NCBI RefSeq assembly: GCF_014656475.1 | Contig: NZ_BNCM01000001.1 | Span: forward strand, 428,985 to 492,984 | Source: Sinomonas cellulolyticus | Lineage (GTDB): Bacteria; Actinomycetota; Actinomycetes; Actinomycetales; Micrococcaceae | Reading direction: 5' to 3' | DNA length: 64,000 nt | Part shown: piece by piece, positions 28,439 through 36,060 of the stretch | How positions within the stretch are numbered: the first letter of the stretch is position 1 | Layout: each line of letters starts with the position of its first letter | The notes under the pieces: model-generated | Database searches by the model: none | Seen by the model: only the letters and a program-made list of their open reading frames with translations | What the model was told of the DNA's origin: nothing | Made by a program: the position numbers and the translations under genes

Positions 28439-29158
28439 TTATGCGTCGGCGGCGGGACGCCTGGCCCGGACTGCAGCCTCGGCGGCCAGCCTGGCCTTGA
28501 CGTCTGCCGCGTAGGCATCCACGTACTCCTGCGCGGAGAGCTGCTGGATCTGCCGCATGATGCGGTCGACCACCTCACGCTGCGCGTCGCGGTCATCGGC
28601 CCGGTCGTAGAACTCCGAGAAGTCCATGGGGCGCCCAACGATGACCCCCACGCGGCGGATGGACGGCAGGCGCCGCCCGATCGGCTGGACCTTCTCGGTG
28701 CCGATCATCGCGACGGGCAGGACGGGCACTCGGTTCGCGAGGGCAAGCTTCGCCACGCCCACCTTGCCCCGGTACAGGCGGCCGTCGGGGCTCCGGGTTC
28801 CCTCGGGGTAGATGCCGAGGAGCCCACCGCCGCGGAGGATCTGCGCCCCGGCCTCGAGGGAGGCTGCGGAGGCCACCCCGCCGGAGCGGTCCATCGGCAG
28901 CTGGTTCGTGTACCGGAAGAATGCGGCCGTGAGGCGACCCTTCAGACCGCGTCCCGTGAAGTACTCCTGCTTGGCAAGGAACACCACGGGCCGGCGGACC
29001 ATGAGCGGCAGGAAGATCGAGTCCGAGAAGGAGAGGTGGTTCGATGCGAGGATCGCCGCGCCAGTGGCGGGGACGTTCGCGAGCCCCTTCGTCCAGGGCC
29101 TGAAGAGCAGTCTGACCACCGGGCCGATGAAGATCTGCTTGAGGATCCAGTAGACCAC
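28439..29158 (-). CDS. plsC: 1-acyl-sn-glycerol-3-phosphate acyltransferase (PlsC family)
   Basis: A membrane-bound acyltransferase that makes phosphatidic acid from lysophosphatidic acid. The 239-residue protein has the catalytic block NHLSFSDSIFLPL (an NHxxxxD motif), FLAKQEYFTG, the substrate block GIYPEGTRSPDGRLYRGK (EGTR), and the VPVLPVAMIGTE segment. The GTG at 29158 is preferred because family members begin with VYWILKQ and GGAAGG lies upstream; another GTG lies at 29200. It is 34 bp after aroG in the same direction and could share its promoter (aroG lies downstream). It starts back to back with the esterase gene at 29221. Confidence 0.93.
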   Translation of the reverse strand: MVYWILKQIFIGPVVRLLFRPWTKGLANVPATGAAILASNHLSFSDSIFLPLMVRRPVVFLAKQEYFTGRGLKGRLTAAFFRYTNQLPMDRSGGVASAASLEAGAQILRGGGLLGIYPEGTRSPDGRLYRGKVGVAKLALANRVPVLPVAMIGTEKVQPIGRRLPSIRRVGVIVGRPMDFSEFYDRADDRDAQREVVDRIMRQIQQLSAQEYVDAYAADVKARLAAEAAVRARRPAADA

Positions 29159-29220
29159 TGAGCGGCCCTTCCGCCGTGCGAGCGTGCTTCCGGCACTCAC
29201 TGTAGTGCCACCATGGACCC

Positions 29221-29997
29221 ATGGCGGATGAGGCTGGCGCGACACGGCACCTCCGGATGGGCGTGGCCGTGTGCCACGGGTTCTCCGGCACGCCCTCCTC
29301 CGTGCAGCCCTGGGCCGACGGGCTCGCCGCCCGCGGATTCGACGTGGAGGTGCCCCTCCTGCCTGGACACGGCACGGACTGGCGGGACCTCGAGGGGCGG
29401 CGCTGGCGCGAATGGACCGAGCGGTTCCAGCAGGCCTGCGCGGATGTGGCCGCCCGCACGGATGTGCTCTTCCTCGCCGGGCTGTCAATGGGTGGAACGA
29501 TCGCGCTGCATACCGCGGCGCGTCTGGCGGCGCACGACGGCGCGCGGCCGGCACCCGCGGCGGGGATCGCCGTCGTGAATCCCGGGCTCGGGTTCCATGA
29601 CCCGCGTGTGCGGTTCATCGGTGCCTACCGCCTCGTCATGCGGACCACCGGGCCCATAGAGGAGGCCAACGCTCCCGACCCCGTCGGCGACGAGGGCGAC
29701 TACTCGCGCACGCCGATCGCCGCAGTGCACGAACTCAAGCGGCTCTACCACGCCACGGACCGGCTCCTGCCCCGCGTCACCGCCCCGCTCCTCGCCTTCA
29801 GGTCAGACGACGATCCCGTCGTGCCGTCCTCATCCCTTGCCCGCATCCTCGCGCGCACCTCGAGCCGCGAGGTCGAGGTCGTGGCGCTCCATGAGAGCCC
29901 CCACGTGGCCACGCGCGGCCCGGAGGCGGGCCTTGTCGTAGACCGCACGGCCGACGCGTTCCATCGCTGGGCCGGGGCCGCGGTGCGCGGTGCATAA
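29221..29997 (+). CDS. Alpha/beta hydrolase, carboxylesterase type
   Basis: A 258-residue alpha/beta hydrolase of the Est30/monoacylglycerol lipase kind. The nucleophile elbow is GLSMGG (S89), the oxyanion region is CHGFSGTPSSVQPWA, and LLPGHGTDWRDL is typical of the group. The acid probably lies in FRSDDDPVVP and the His in ESPHVATRG. It is followed after 8 bp by a close paralogue, so a tandem duplication is likely. The substrate is unknown; short acylglycerols or wax-type esters are plausible given plsC upstream. Confidence 0.88.
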   Translation: MADEAGATRHLRMGVAVCHGFSGTPSSVQPWADGLAARGFDVEVPLLPGHGTDWRDLEGRRWREWTERFQQACADVAARTDVLFLAGLSMGGTIALHTAARLAAHDGARPAPAAGIAVVNPGLGFHDPRVRFIGAYRLVMRTTGPIEEANAPDPVGDEGDYSRTPIAAVHELKRLYHATDRLLPRVTAPLLAFRSDDDPVVPSSSLARILARTSSREVEVVALHESPHVATRGPEAGLVVDRTADAFHRWAGAAVRGA

Positions 29998-30005
29998 TTT
30001 CTCCC

Positions 30006-30842
30006 ATGGACTCCCCTTCCACGTCGCGCACCACCGCGCTCGACCCGTCGAGGATCGGCGTCGCGCTCAGCCACGGGTTCACGGGCGAACTCACGGCGGT
30101 CGCGCCGTGGGCGGACGCCCTGAGGGAGGCCGGCTTCCGCGTGGCGGCGCCCCTGCTCCCCGGGCACGGTACGACTGTCGCTGACCTCGCGCGCACTCGC
30201 TGGAGGGACTGGTACGACGCCTACGAGGCCGCCTACCTCGGGCTCGCGGACGAGTGCGAGACCGTCGTGGCGGCCGGCCTGTCGATGGGCGGCGCACTGG
30301 CCCTGCGCCTCGCCGCGCATCATCCGGTGGCGGCCGTCACCGTGGTCAATCCCGCACTCGTCATCGACGACCCGCGGTCGTACCTCTCCGGGGGCCTGCG
30401 GCGTGTCCTGAAGACCACCCCCGGCATCCGGAACGACATCAAGCGCCCGGGCCAGGATGAGGGAGGCTATGACCTCGTGCCGGTCGCGGCCGCGCATGAG
30501 CTCAAGCTCCTGTTCCGCGACACCGTGTCCTCTCTGCCCCGCGCCAGCGCACCCCTGCAGGCCTTCCGCTCGACAGTGGACCACGTCGTCACGAGCGCGC
30601 GGAGCCTGTCGGCCATCGTCGCCCGGTACGGAGGAACAGACATCCGGCTCGTCAGGCTCACAGACAGCTATCACGTCGCGACGCTGGACAACGACGCGCC
30701 GACGATCTTCGCCCGTTCCGCGGCGTTCATCCGTGAAGTGGCGGGCGTCTCCTTCTCGGGCGATCCTCGGTCCGAGGGTGGTCCGGTGCCCGCGGCGGGA
30801 GTGCCCGCCGCGGGCACTCCCGACACCCGGGAGGTGCAGTGA
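30006..30842 (+). CDS. Alpha/beta hydrolase, carboxylesterase type (paralogue)
   Basis: A 278-residue paralogue of the gene just upstream, with matching motifs: LSHGFTGELTAVAPWA, LLPGHGTTVADL, GLSMGG (S93), FRSTVDHVV and the His in DSYHVATLDND. The acid in FRSxxDxVV keeps one Asp where the first copy has three. The C-terminal 25 residues are Pro/Gly/Ala-rich and encoded by a perfect inverted repeat. The gene overlaps the next one as GTGA, so the three genes look like one operon. Confidence 0.87.
   Translation: MDSPSTSRTTALDPSRIGVALSHGFTGELTAVAPWADALREAGFRVAAPLLPGHGTTVADLARTRWRDWYDAYEAAYLGLADECETVVAAGLSMGGALALRLAAHHPVAAVTVVNPALVIDDPRSYLSGGLRRVLKTTPGIRNDIKRPGQDEGGYDLVPVAAAHELKLLFRDTVSSLPRASAPLQAFRSTVDHVVTSARSLSAIVARYGGTDIRLVRLTDSYHVATLDNDAPTIFARSAAFIREVAGVSFSGDPRSEGGPVPAAGVPAAGTPDTREVQ
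30786..30817. repeat. Perfect 14-bp inverted repeat in the 3' end of the second hydrolase gene
   Basis: GTGCCCGCGGCGGG (30786-30799) pairs with 30804-30817 across a 4-nt loop. The hairpin encodes a PAAGVPAAGTP stretch and lies 22 bp before the start of the next gene. It could slow or end transcription before the membrane protein gene. Confidence 0.8.
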
Positions 30843-31330
30843 CCTCCGATCCCACGCCCCACGGTCCTGGCTCCGACGACGACGCCTGGCGCGACCTCGT
30901 CGCGCGGCTCGGCGGGGGCGGCACCGGAGATGAGGCCGAGGGCCCTGCCCCCCGTGAGCTCTCCGCCGCCGAGCGCGGCGCCGCAGGGCCGGGAGGCTTC
31001 TCGCGGTTCGATCCCCTTGGCCTGTCGGGAGGAGGCCGGCATGCGCGCGGGCACGCGCCGGCCGCCGGAGAGCCGGAGGCCGAGCTGCCGGGAGACTTCG
31101 TTCCGGAGGAGCCCGAGCCTGTCCTCGCGGGTGCCGACCCCGTCTCCGTGCTCGCCTGGTGCGGGGCTGTGGGCGGCCCAGTTGCCCTCCTGACGTGCGC
31201 GCTCGTGTGGCGCAGCGTGCCCGGCTTCGTCGTGGCCCTGCTGGTCGCCGCCTTCGTCGCCGGCGTCGGGACCCTCATCATGCGCCTCCCGGGCAGCAAG
31301 GACGAGGGCGACGACGGCGCCCGCCTCTAG
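30839..31330 (+). CDS. Hypothetical membrane protein (two helices)
   Basis: A 163-residue protein of unknown function. It has an acidic, Gly/Ala-rich N-terminal half (DDDAWRDLVARLGG near the start, a motif common to small actinobacterial proteins) and two adjacent membrane helices (VLAWCGAVGGPVALLTCALVW and FVVALLVAAFVAGVGTLIM), ending in a short charged tail. The GTG at 30839 overlaps the stop of the preceding hydrolase. Convergent with the ROK kinase gene. Confidence 0.75.
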   Translation: MTSDPTPHGPGSDDDAWRDLVARLGGGGTGDEAEGPAPRELSAAERGAAGPGGFSRFDPLGLSGGGRHARGHAPAAGEPEAELPGDFVPEEPEPVLAGADPVSVLAWCGAVGGPVALLTCALVWRSVPGFVVALLVAAFVAGVGTLIMRLPGSKDEGDDGARL

Positions 31331-31340
31331 GGATCCCGCG

Positions 31341-32390
31341 TCAGCCCATCGCGCCGTCGCGCGCCGGCCCGCGCGAGCGCAGGTGCACGCGCGAGAGGTC
31401 TGCCGCACCGATGAGCCCGGCCTCGGGGCCCAGCGCCGCGCGCACGATGCGCGCGGGCGGCCGGAATCCGCGGCCGGTGAGGTTCCGGGCGAACGAGCGG
31501 CGGGCGGGGGCGAGGAGGAGCTCGCCCGCGTCGCACAGCCCGCCACCGATCACGAACGTGCCGGGATCCAGCGCGGCCGCGAGGTTCGCGAGGCCGAGGC
31601 CCAGCCATTCCCCGACGTCCTCGAGCAGTTCGCGGGAGGCCGCGTCGCCCGCGCGGGCGAGCTCGGTCACGATCGCTCCGGTGATCCTCTCGGGATCGCC
31701 GCCGACGGCGCGCAGCAGCTCCTGCGCGACCGGCGAGTTGGCACGGGCGAGCTCGCGGGCCTCGCGCCCCAGGGCGTTGCCTGAGGCGTACTGCTCCCAG
31801 CACCCCCTGTTGCCGCACTCGCAGCGGTGGCCCCCGGGAACGATGACCTGGTGGCCGAACTCCCCTGCCACGCCGTACCGGCCCCGTTCGAGGTGTCCCG
31901 AGACGACCATCGCGCCGCCGATGCCGGTACCGAGCGTGATGCACACAAGGCGGCTCTCGCGGCGTCCTGCGCCGAAGCGCCATTCGGCCCACGCCGCCGC
32001 GTCAGCGTCGTTGGAGAGGTACACGCGCCGGCGCAGGAGCTTCTCGAGGTTGTCCCGCAGCGGCTCGTTGCGCCACGCGAGGTGGGGGCTGAAGAGCACA
32101 GTGGCGCCGTCGAGGTCCATCCACCCGGCAGCGCCGATGCCGACGGAGGAGACGCGGTGGTCCTCGCTGAGCTCGGCGACGAGCTCGGCGATCACGTGCT
32201 CGACTTCGCGCGGCTGGGTGCCCGGGGTGGCCCGACGTGCCCGCTGCAGCACGTTCCCCTGCGCGTCGACGACGCCGGCCGCGACCTTCGTGCCCCCGAT
32301 GTCGATTCCGATGGCGAGCCCGCGGCGGCCCAGCCGTGAATCGTGGGGGCGGAAGGTCGGGGCGAAGCGGGGTCTGCGCACCCTGCACAT
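31341..32390 (-). CDS. ROK family glucokinase
   Basis: A sugar kinase of the ROK family (349 aa) that most likely phosphorylates glucose with ATP. Evidence: IGIDIGGTKVAAG (about residues 27-39), the catalytic-base segment YLSNDADAAAWAE, CITLGTGIGGAMV, the zinc motif CECGNRGCWEQ (about 195-205) and FVIGGGLCDAG. There is no N-terminal helix-turn-helix, so it is an enzyme and not a NagC-type repressor. The first 24 residues are poorly conserved; a start nearer GIDIGG is possible. It is divergent from fadD15. Confidence 0.92.
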   Translation of the reverse strand: MCRVRRPRFAPTFRPHDSRLGRRGLAIGIDIGGTKVAAGVVDAQGNVLQRARRATPGTQPREVEHVIAELVAELSEDHRVSSVGIGAAGWMDLDGATVLFSPHLAWRNEPLRDNLEKLLRRRVYLSNDADAAAWAEWRFGAGRRESRLVCITLGTGIGGAMVVSGHLERGRYGVAGEFGHQVIVPGGHRCECGNRGCWEQYASGNALGREARELARANSPVAQELLRAVGGDPERITGAIVTELARAGDAASRELLEDVGEWLGLGLANLAAALDPGTFVIGGGLCDAGELLLAPARRSFARNLTGRGFRPPARIVRAALGPEAGLIGAADLSRVHLRSRGPARDGAMG

Positions 32391-32457
32391 TCTAGGGCGC
32401 GGTCCCGGCGCGCCAGGGGCGGCGGTGTGGCGCGCACCGCCCCTCAGCGACTATTGT

Positions 32458-32493
32458 TACTCGCCAGTAGCATTGTGCCGTGATCCACGGCAC
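32458..32493. promoter_or_regulatory. Two palindromes between the ROK kinase and fadD15 genes
   Basis: The divergent intergenic region (32391-32560) holds TACT-CGCC-AGTA (32458-32469) and a perfect 8-bp inverted repeat, GTGCCGTG-ATC-CACGGCAC (32475-32493). Both lie 70-100 bp before the fadD15 start. Palindromes of this size fit TetR/GntR-type regulators of fatty acid genes, but the regulator is not identified. Confidence 0.45.
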
Positions 32494-32560
32494 ACTCCCA
32501 CAAGCCTTGGATATGGTTAAGCCATCTCCCGCGCCCCCGGGAGACACCGAAGGAGATGCC

Positions 32561-34381
32561 GTGCGCGAAAAGACCGTTCCGCCCCTTGTTCCCACCCCCG
32601 TCGCGAAGAACACCACGGACTTCGTGGTCGAGCAGGCCGAGAAGCCCTCGAACCCGGCACTGTTCGCCCGGCGCGACGCCTCCGGCACCTGGCAGGATGT
32701 GACAGCCAAGGCGTTCCGCAGCGACGTCGAGCAGATCGCCAAGGGCCTCATCGCCGCGGGCGTCGGCCCGGGCGACCGGGTCGGGATCATGGCCCGCACG
32801 TGCTACGAGTGGACGCTCGTGGACTTCGCCATCTGGTTCGCCGGCGCCGTCTCGGTTCCCGTCTACGAGACCTCCTCCCCCAGCCAGATCGCCTGGAACC
32901 TCAGCAACTCGAGCGCGGTGGCGGCGTTCGGGGAGACCGCCCACCATGAGGACGCCATCCGGCAGGCGGTCGAGTCAGAGGGCCTGTCCGCAATGAAGCA
33001 CGTCTGGCAGATGTCACCCTCCGGCCTCGATGCGCTCCGCACCGCCGGCTCGGCCGTCTCGGACGAGGAACTCGAGGCCCGGCGCTCCGCCGCGACGCTC
33101 GAGTCCGTGGCGACCATCATCTACACGTCCGGCACTCTGGGCCGCCCCAAGGGCTGTGAGCTCACGCACGGCAACTTCGTCGCACTGTCCGAGAACGCCG
33201 CCGCCTCGCTCGCGGAGGTGGTGGACAGGGGCGCCAAGACCATCATGTTCCTGCCGCTCGCCCACGTGTTCGCGCGCTTCATCTCCGTCCTGGCCGTCGC
33301 GGCGGGCGCCCAGGTGGCCCACACCCCGGACATCAAGAACCTCCTGCCCGACCTCCAGAGCTTCCAGCCGACGTTCCTCCTCGTGGTGCCGCGCATCTTC
33401 GAGAAGGTCTACACATCTGCGCAGACCAAGGCCGAGGACGGCGGCAAGGGCGCCATCTTCAACCGGGCAGCGGATGTCGCCATCCGCTGGTCGAAGGCCC
33501 ACGACGACGGCGGCAGGCCTCCCCTCGCTCTGCGGCTCCAGCACGCCCTGTACGACGTGCTCGTGTACAGGAAGCTCCGCGGCGCCATGGGCGGCCACGT
33601 CAAGTACGCCGTGTCCGGCGGAGGCCCCCTCGGCGAGCGGCTCGGGCACTTCTTCCACGGCATCGGCCTGCTCGTCCTCGAAGGCTATGGCCTCACGGAG
33701 ACCACGGCCCCGATCACCGTGAACACGCCGACCCTGAGCAAGATCGGCACGGTGGGCGCCCCGCTGCCGGGCAACGCCGTCCGGATCGCGGACGACGGCG
33801 AGATCCTCGCCAAGGGCGTCTGCGTGATGGGCGGGTACCACGGGCTGCCCGAGCTCCAGACCCAGACGTTCACCGACGGCTGGTTCCACACCGGGGACAT
33901 CGGGGAGCTCGACGCTGACGGCTACCTGCGGATCACCGGACGGAAGAAGGACATCATCGTCACGGCCGGCGGGAAGAACGTTGCCCCGGCTCCGCTCGAG
34001 GACCACATCCGGGCGGACGCCCTGGTCTCCCAGGTCGTCGTGGTGGGTGAGAACCGCCCCTTCATCGGCGCCCTCGTGACGCTCGACGAGGAGGCCCTTC
34101 CGGGCTGGCTCGAGCGCCAGGGGCTCTCGTCCGGACTCACGGTGGAGGAGGCCGCGAAGCTCCCGGAGGTCCTCACGCACGTCCAGAGCGTGATCGACCA
34201 GGCCAACGCCGGCGTCTCGAGGGCGGAGGCCATCAAGGCCTTCCGGATCGTCCCCACCGACTTCACGGAGGACTCGGGCCACCTGACCCCCTCCATGAAG
34301 GTCAAGCGGGCACAGGTCATGAAGGACTTCGGGGACTACGTCGAGGACATCTACTCGGCCCCCAAGCCGGCCTCTGTCTGA
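32561..34381 (+). CDS. Long-chain fatty acid--CoA ligase (FadD15 type)
   Basis: An AMP-forming acyl-CoA synthetase of 606 residues that activates long-chain fatty acids. The nucleotide motif is YTSGTLGRPKGCELTHGN (about 188-205), followed by FLPLAHVFAR, the conserved GYGLTETTAPI, GWFHTGDIGELDADGYLRITGRKKD and the C-terminal lysine segment LTPSMKVKR. The GTG at 32561 is chosen because AAGGAG lies 6 nt upstream; the open frame continues 27 codons further. It stops 6 bp from the convergent MinD-like gene. Confidence 0.94.
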   Translation: MREKTVPPLVPTPVAKNTTDFVVEQAEKPSNPALFARRDASGTWQDVTAKAFRSDVEQIAKGLIAAGVGPGDRVGIMARTCYEWTLVDFAIWFAGAVSVPVYETSSPSQIAWNLSNSSAVAAFGETAHHEDAIRQAVESEGLSAMKHVWQMSPSGLDALRTAGSAVSDEELEARRSAATLESVATIIYTSGTLGRPKGCELTHGNFVALSENAAASLAEVVDRGAKTIMFLPLAHVFARFISVLAVAAGAQVAHTPDIKNLLPDLQSFQPTFLLVVPRIFEKVYTSAQTKAEDGGKGAIFNRAADVAIRWSKAHDDGGRPPLALRLQHALYDVLVYRKLRGAMGGHVKYAVSGGGPLGERLGHFFHGIGLLVLEGYGLTETTAPITVNTPTLSKIGTVGAPLPGNAVRIADDGEILAKGVCVMGGYHGLPELQTQTFTDGWFHTGDIGELDADGYLRITGRKKDIIVTAGGKNVAPAPLEDHIRADALVSQVVVVGENRPFIGALVTLDEEALPGWLERQGLSSGLTVEEAAKLPEVLTHVQSVIDQANAGVSRAEAIKAFRIVPTDFTEDSGHLTPSMKVKRAQVMKDFGDYVEDIYSAPKPASV

Positions 34382-34387
34382 GGACCG

Positions 34388-35914
34388 TCAGTCCTCCGTC
34401 AGCTCGTCGACCACGAGGGCGGCGAGCTCGACGGCGGCCTTCCGCGTGGCGGGCTGCAGCTTGGCAAAGTCCACCTGCGAGCCCTCTGCGAGATGCCGGT
34501 CGTGGGGAATCCTAACCACGTGCTGGACACGGGTGCGGAAGTGTTCCTCGATTTCGTCCACCGACACCCGTGTGCCGTCGCCGGCGGCCATGTTGATGAC
34601 CACGATGGCCTTGCGCACGAGGTCTTCGCGGCCATGCGCTTCGAGCCATGACAGGGTCTCCGAGGCGAGGCGCGCCTCGTCGACGCTGCCTCCGGAGACC
34701 AGCACCACGGCGTCGGCCTTCTCGAGCGTCCCCTCCATGACCGAGTGGACCATCCCTGTGCCCGAGTCGGTGAGGACGATCGAGTAGTAGCGCCCAAGGA
34801 TGTCAGTGACGGCCCGGTAGTCGGCATCGTTGAACGCGTGCGCCACCATCGGGTCGGCATCGGAGGCGAGCACGTCGAGGCGCGAGCCCTCGCGGGCGGT
34901 GTAGTTGGAGAGCTGCGCGAACGAGGTGACCTCGAACCTGTCCCTCACCAGCTGGCGCGCGGTGTGGGAGGCACGGCCGGGGTTCCGGTCGGAGAGGGTG
35001 CCCCGGTCCGGGTTGGCGTCCATGGCGATCACCCGGTCTTCGCGGAGGTCCGCCAGGGCCATCCCGAGGAGCGTGGTCACGGTGGTCTTGCCCACTCCGC
35101 CCTTGCGCGAGAGCACCGGAATGTAGCGCGTACGCTCCCCCAGGCGGACAGCGATCCGGTGCTCAAGGGCTCGCTGCATCCGCACGGTGTCGGAGTCGCC
35201 GACATTCACGTACCCCAGCGTCGCGAAGTAGAGCCACCGCCGCCATCCGCCCACGGGCGGAGCCGCGGTCTTGGCGACGAGTCGGTCCGACGTGAGGGAC
35301 GCGGCCGGCTCGGGACCCTCCGCGCGCTGCCGCCGCTCGCTCCCCACCGGTGCCTGTTCGGCGTGGCCCGCGGGAGCCTCGGCGCCCACGGGGGCATCTG
35401 GAGACTCCGGCTCCTGCGCCCCCCACGTGCCTCCAGCCGAAGGGCCCGGCTCCCTCTCCGCAGCCGTCCCCACGGTGGCCTGCGGATGGGATGCGAGCCA
35501 TCCGGCCGGGGGCTCCGTGGGAGCCGGAGGCACGGCTGACGGGTCGAGCGGAACCGACAGCGAGGTGAAGGCCGAGAGCGAGTCGGCGCTCGTGCGGTCC
35601 TGGGCATCGCTCACGGTGACCACGTCGATCGGAGCCGAATCGACCGGTGCCGTCCCGGGTGCCGCGGCGTCCGATTCCTCCGCGCGCTCCGCATCCTGGT
35701 CGGCCGCGGCGGACTCAGAGACGTGGCCTTCGGATCCGGCTGCCCGGGCCCCTGAACTCCCCTTGCGGTTCGTCGCCGTGCTCTCGGCCCCTGCTCCCTG
35801 TGTCCCAGGCTCCTGTGTCCCAGACTCCTGGGTCCCAGACTCGCGCGTCTCAGGTTCGCGCGTCTCAGGCTCCTGCGTCTCGGGCCCGGGTGTGGGCCTC
35901 TTGTCCTCGGTCAT
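34388..35914 (-). CDS. MinD/ParA-like ATPase with long disordered N-terminus (EspI type)
   Basis: A 508-residue protein. About 240 N-terminal residues are acidic, Pro/Ala/Glu-rich and of low complexity, beginning with a degenerate ETREP/GTQES repeat. A short motif (WRRWLYFATLGYVNVG) leads to a deviant Walker A, SRKGGVGKTTVTTLLGMALA (about 269-288), then MDANPDRGTLSDRN. This layout matches EspI-type ATPases tied to type VII secretion and to MinD-like actinobacterial proteins. No ESX genes lie in the window, so its partner is unknown. It could also act in cell-pole or chromosome positioning. Confidence 0.8.
   Translation of the reverse strand: MTEDKRPTPGPETQEPETREPETRESGTQESGTQEPGTQGAGAESTATNRKGSSGARAAGSEGHVSESAAADQDAERAEESDAAAPGTAPVDSAPIDVVTVSDAQDRTSADSLSAFTSLSVPLDPSAVPPAPTEPPAGWLASHPQATVGTAAEREPGPSAGGTWGAQEPESPDAPVGAEAPAGHAEQAPVGSERRQRAEGPEPAASLTSDRLVAKTAAPPVGGWRRWLYFATLGYVNVGDSDTVRMQRALEHRIAVRLGERTRYIPVLSRKGGVGKTTVTTLLGMALADLREDRVIAMDANPDRGTLSDRNPGRASHTARQLVRDRFEVTSFAQLSNYTAREGSRLDVLASDADPMVAHAFNDADYRAVTDILGRYYSIVLTDSGTGMVHSVMEGTLEKADAVVLVSGGSVDEARLASETLSWLEAHGREDLVRKAIVVINMAAGDGTRVSVDEIEEHFRTRVQHVVRIPHDRHLAEGSQVDFAKLQPATRKAAVELAALVVDELTED
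35797..35884. repeat. Degenerate 15-bp repeats in the 5' end of the MinD-like gene
   Basis: About six imperfect 15-bp units (such as CTCCTGTGTCCCAGA) encode PETRE/SGTQE-like peptides in the disordered tail. Phase is kept, so copy changes would not shift the frame. The unit resembles that in murE (GTCCTGGGTCCCGCT) at the base level. Confidence 0.75.
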
Positions 35915-35992
35915 GGGCTCCCGTTCACCTCGTCGGTTGCGGATGCGACGGCTCCGGGCGCACCGGAGCCCTCGAACGCGCCCATTGTAGCC

Positions 35993-36035
35993 GCGGCCCG
36001 GCCGCGGACCGTGTCACGGTCCGCGGCCGGGCCGC
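35993..36035 (-). terminator. Terminator after pyc
   Basis: Two perfect 21-nt arms (35993-36013 and 36015-36035, GCGGCCCGGCCGCGGACCGTG) around a single base form a very stable GC-rich hairpin. It lies 25 bp past the pyc stop and 79 bp before the MinD-like gene, both read leftward. Confidence 0.75.
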
Positions 36036-36060
36036 GCGGGCAGAGCCGGGCCGGCTCGTG

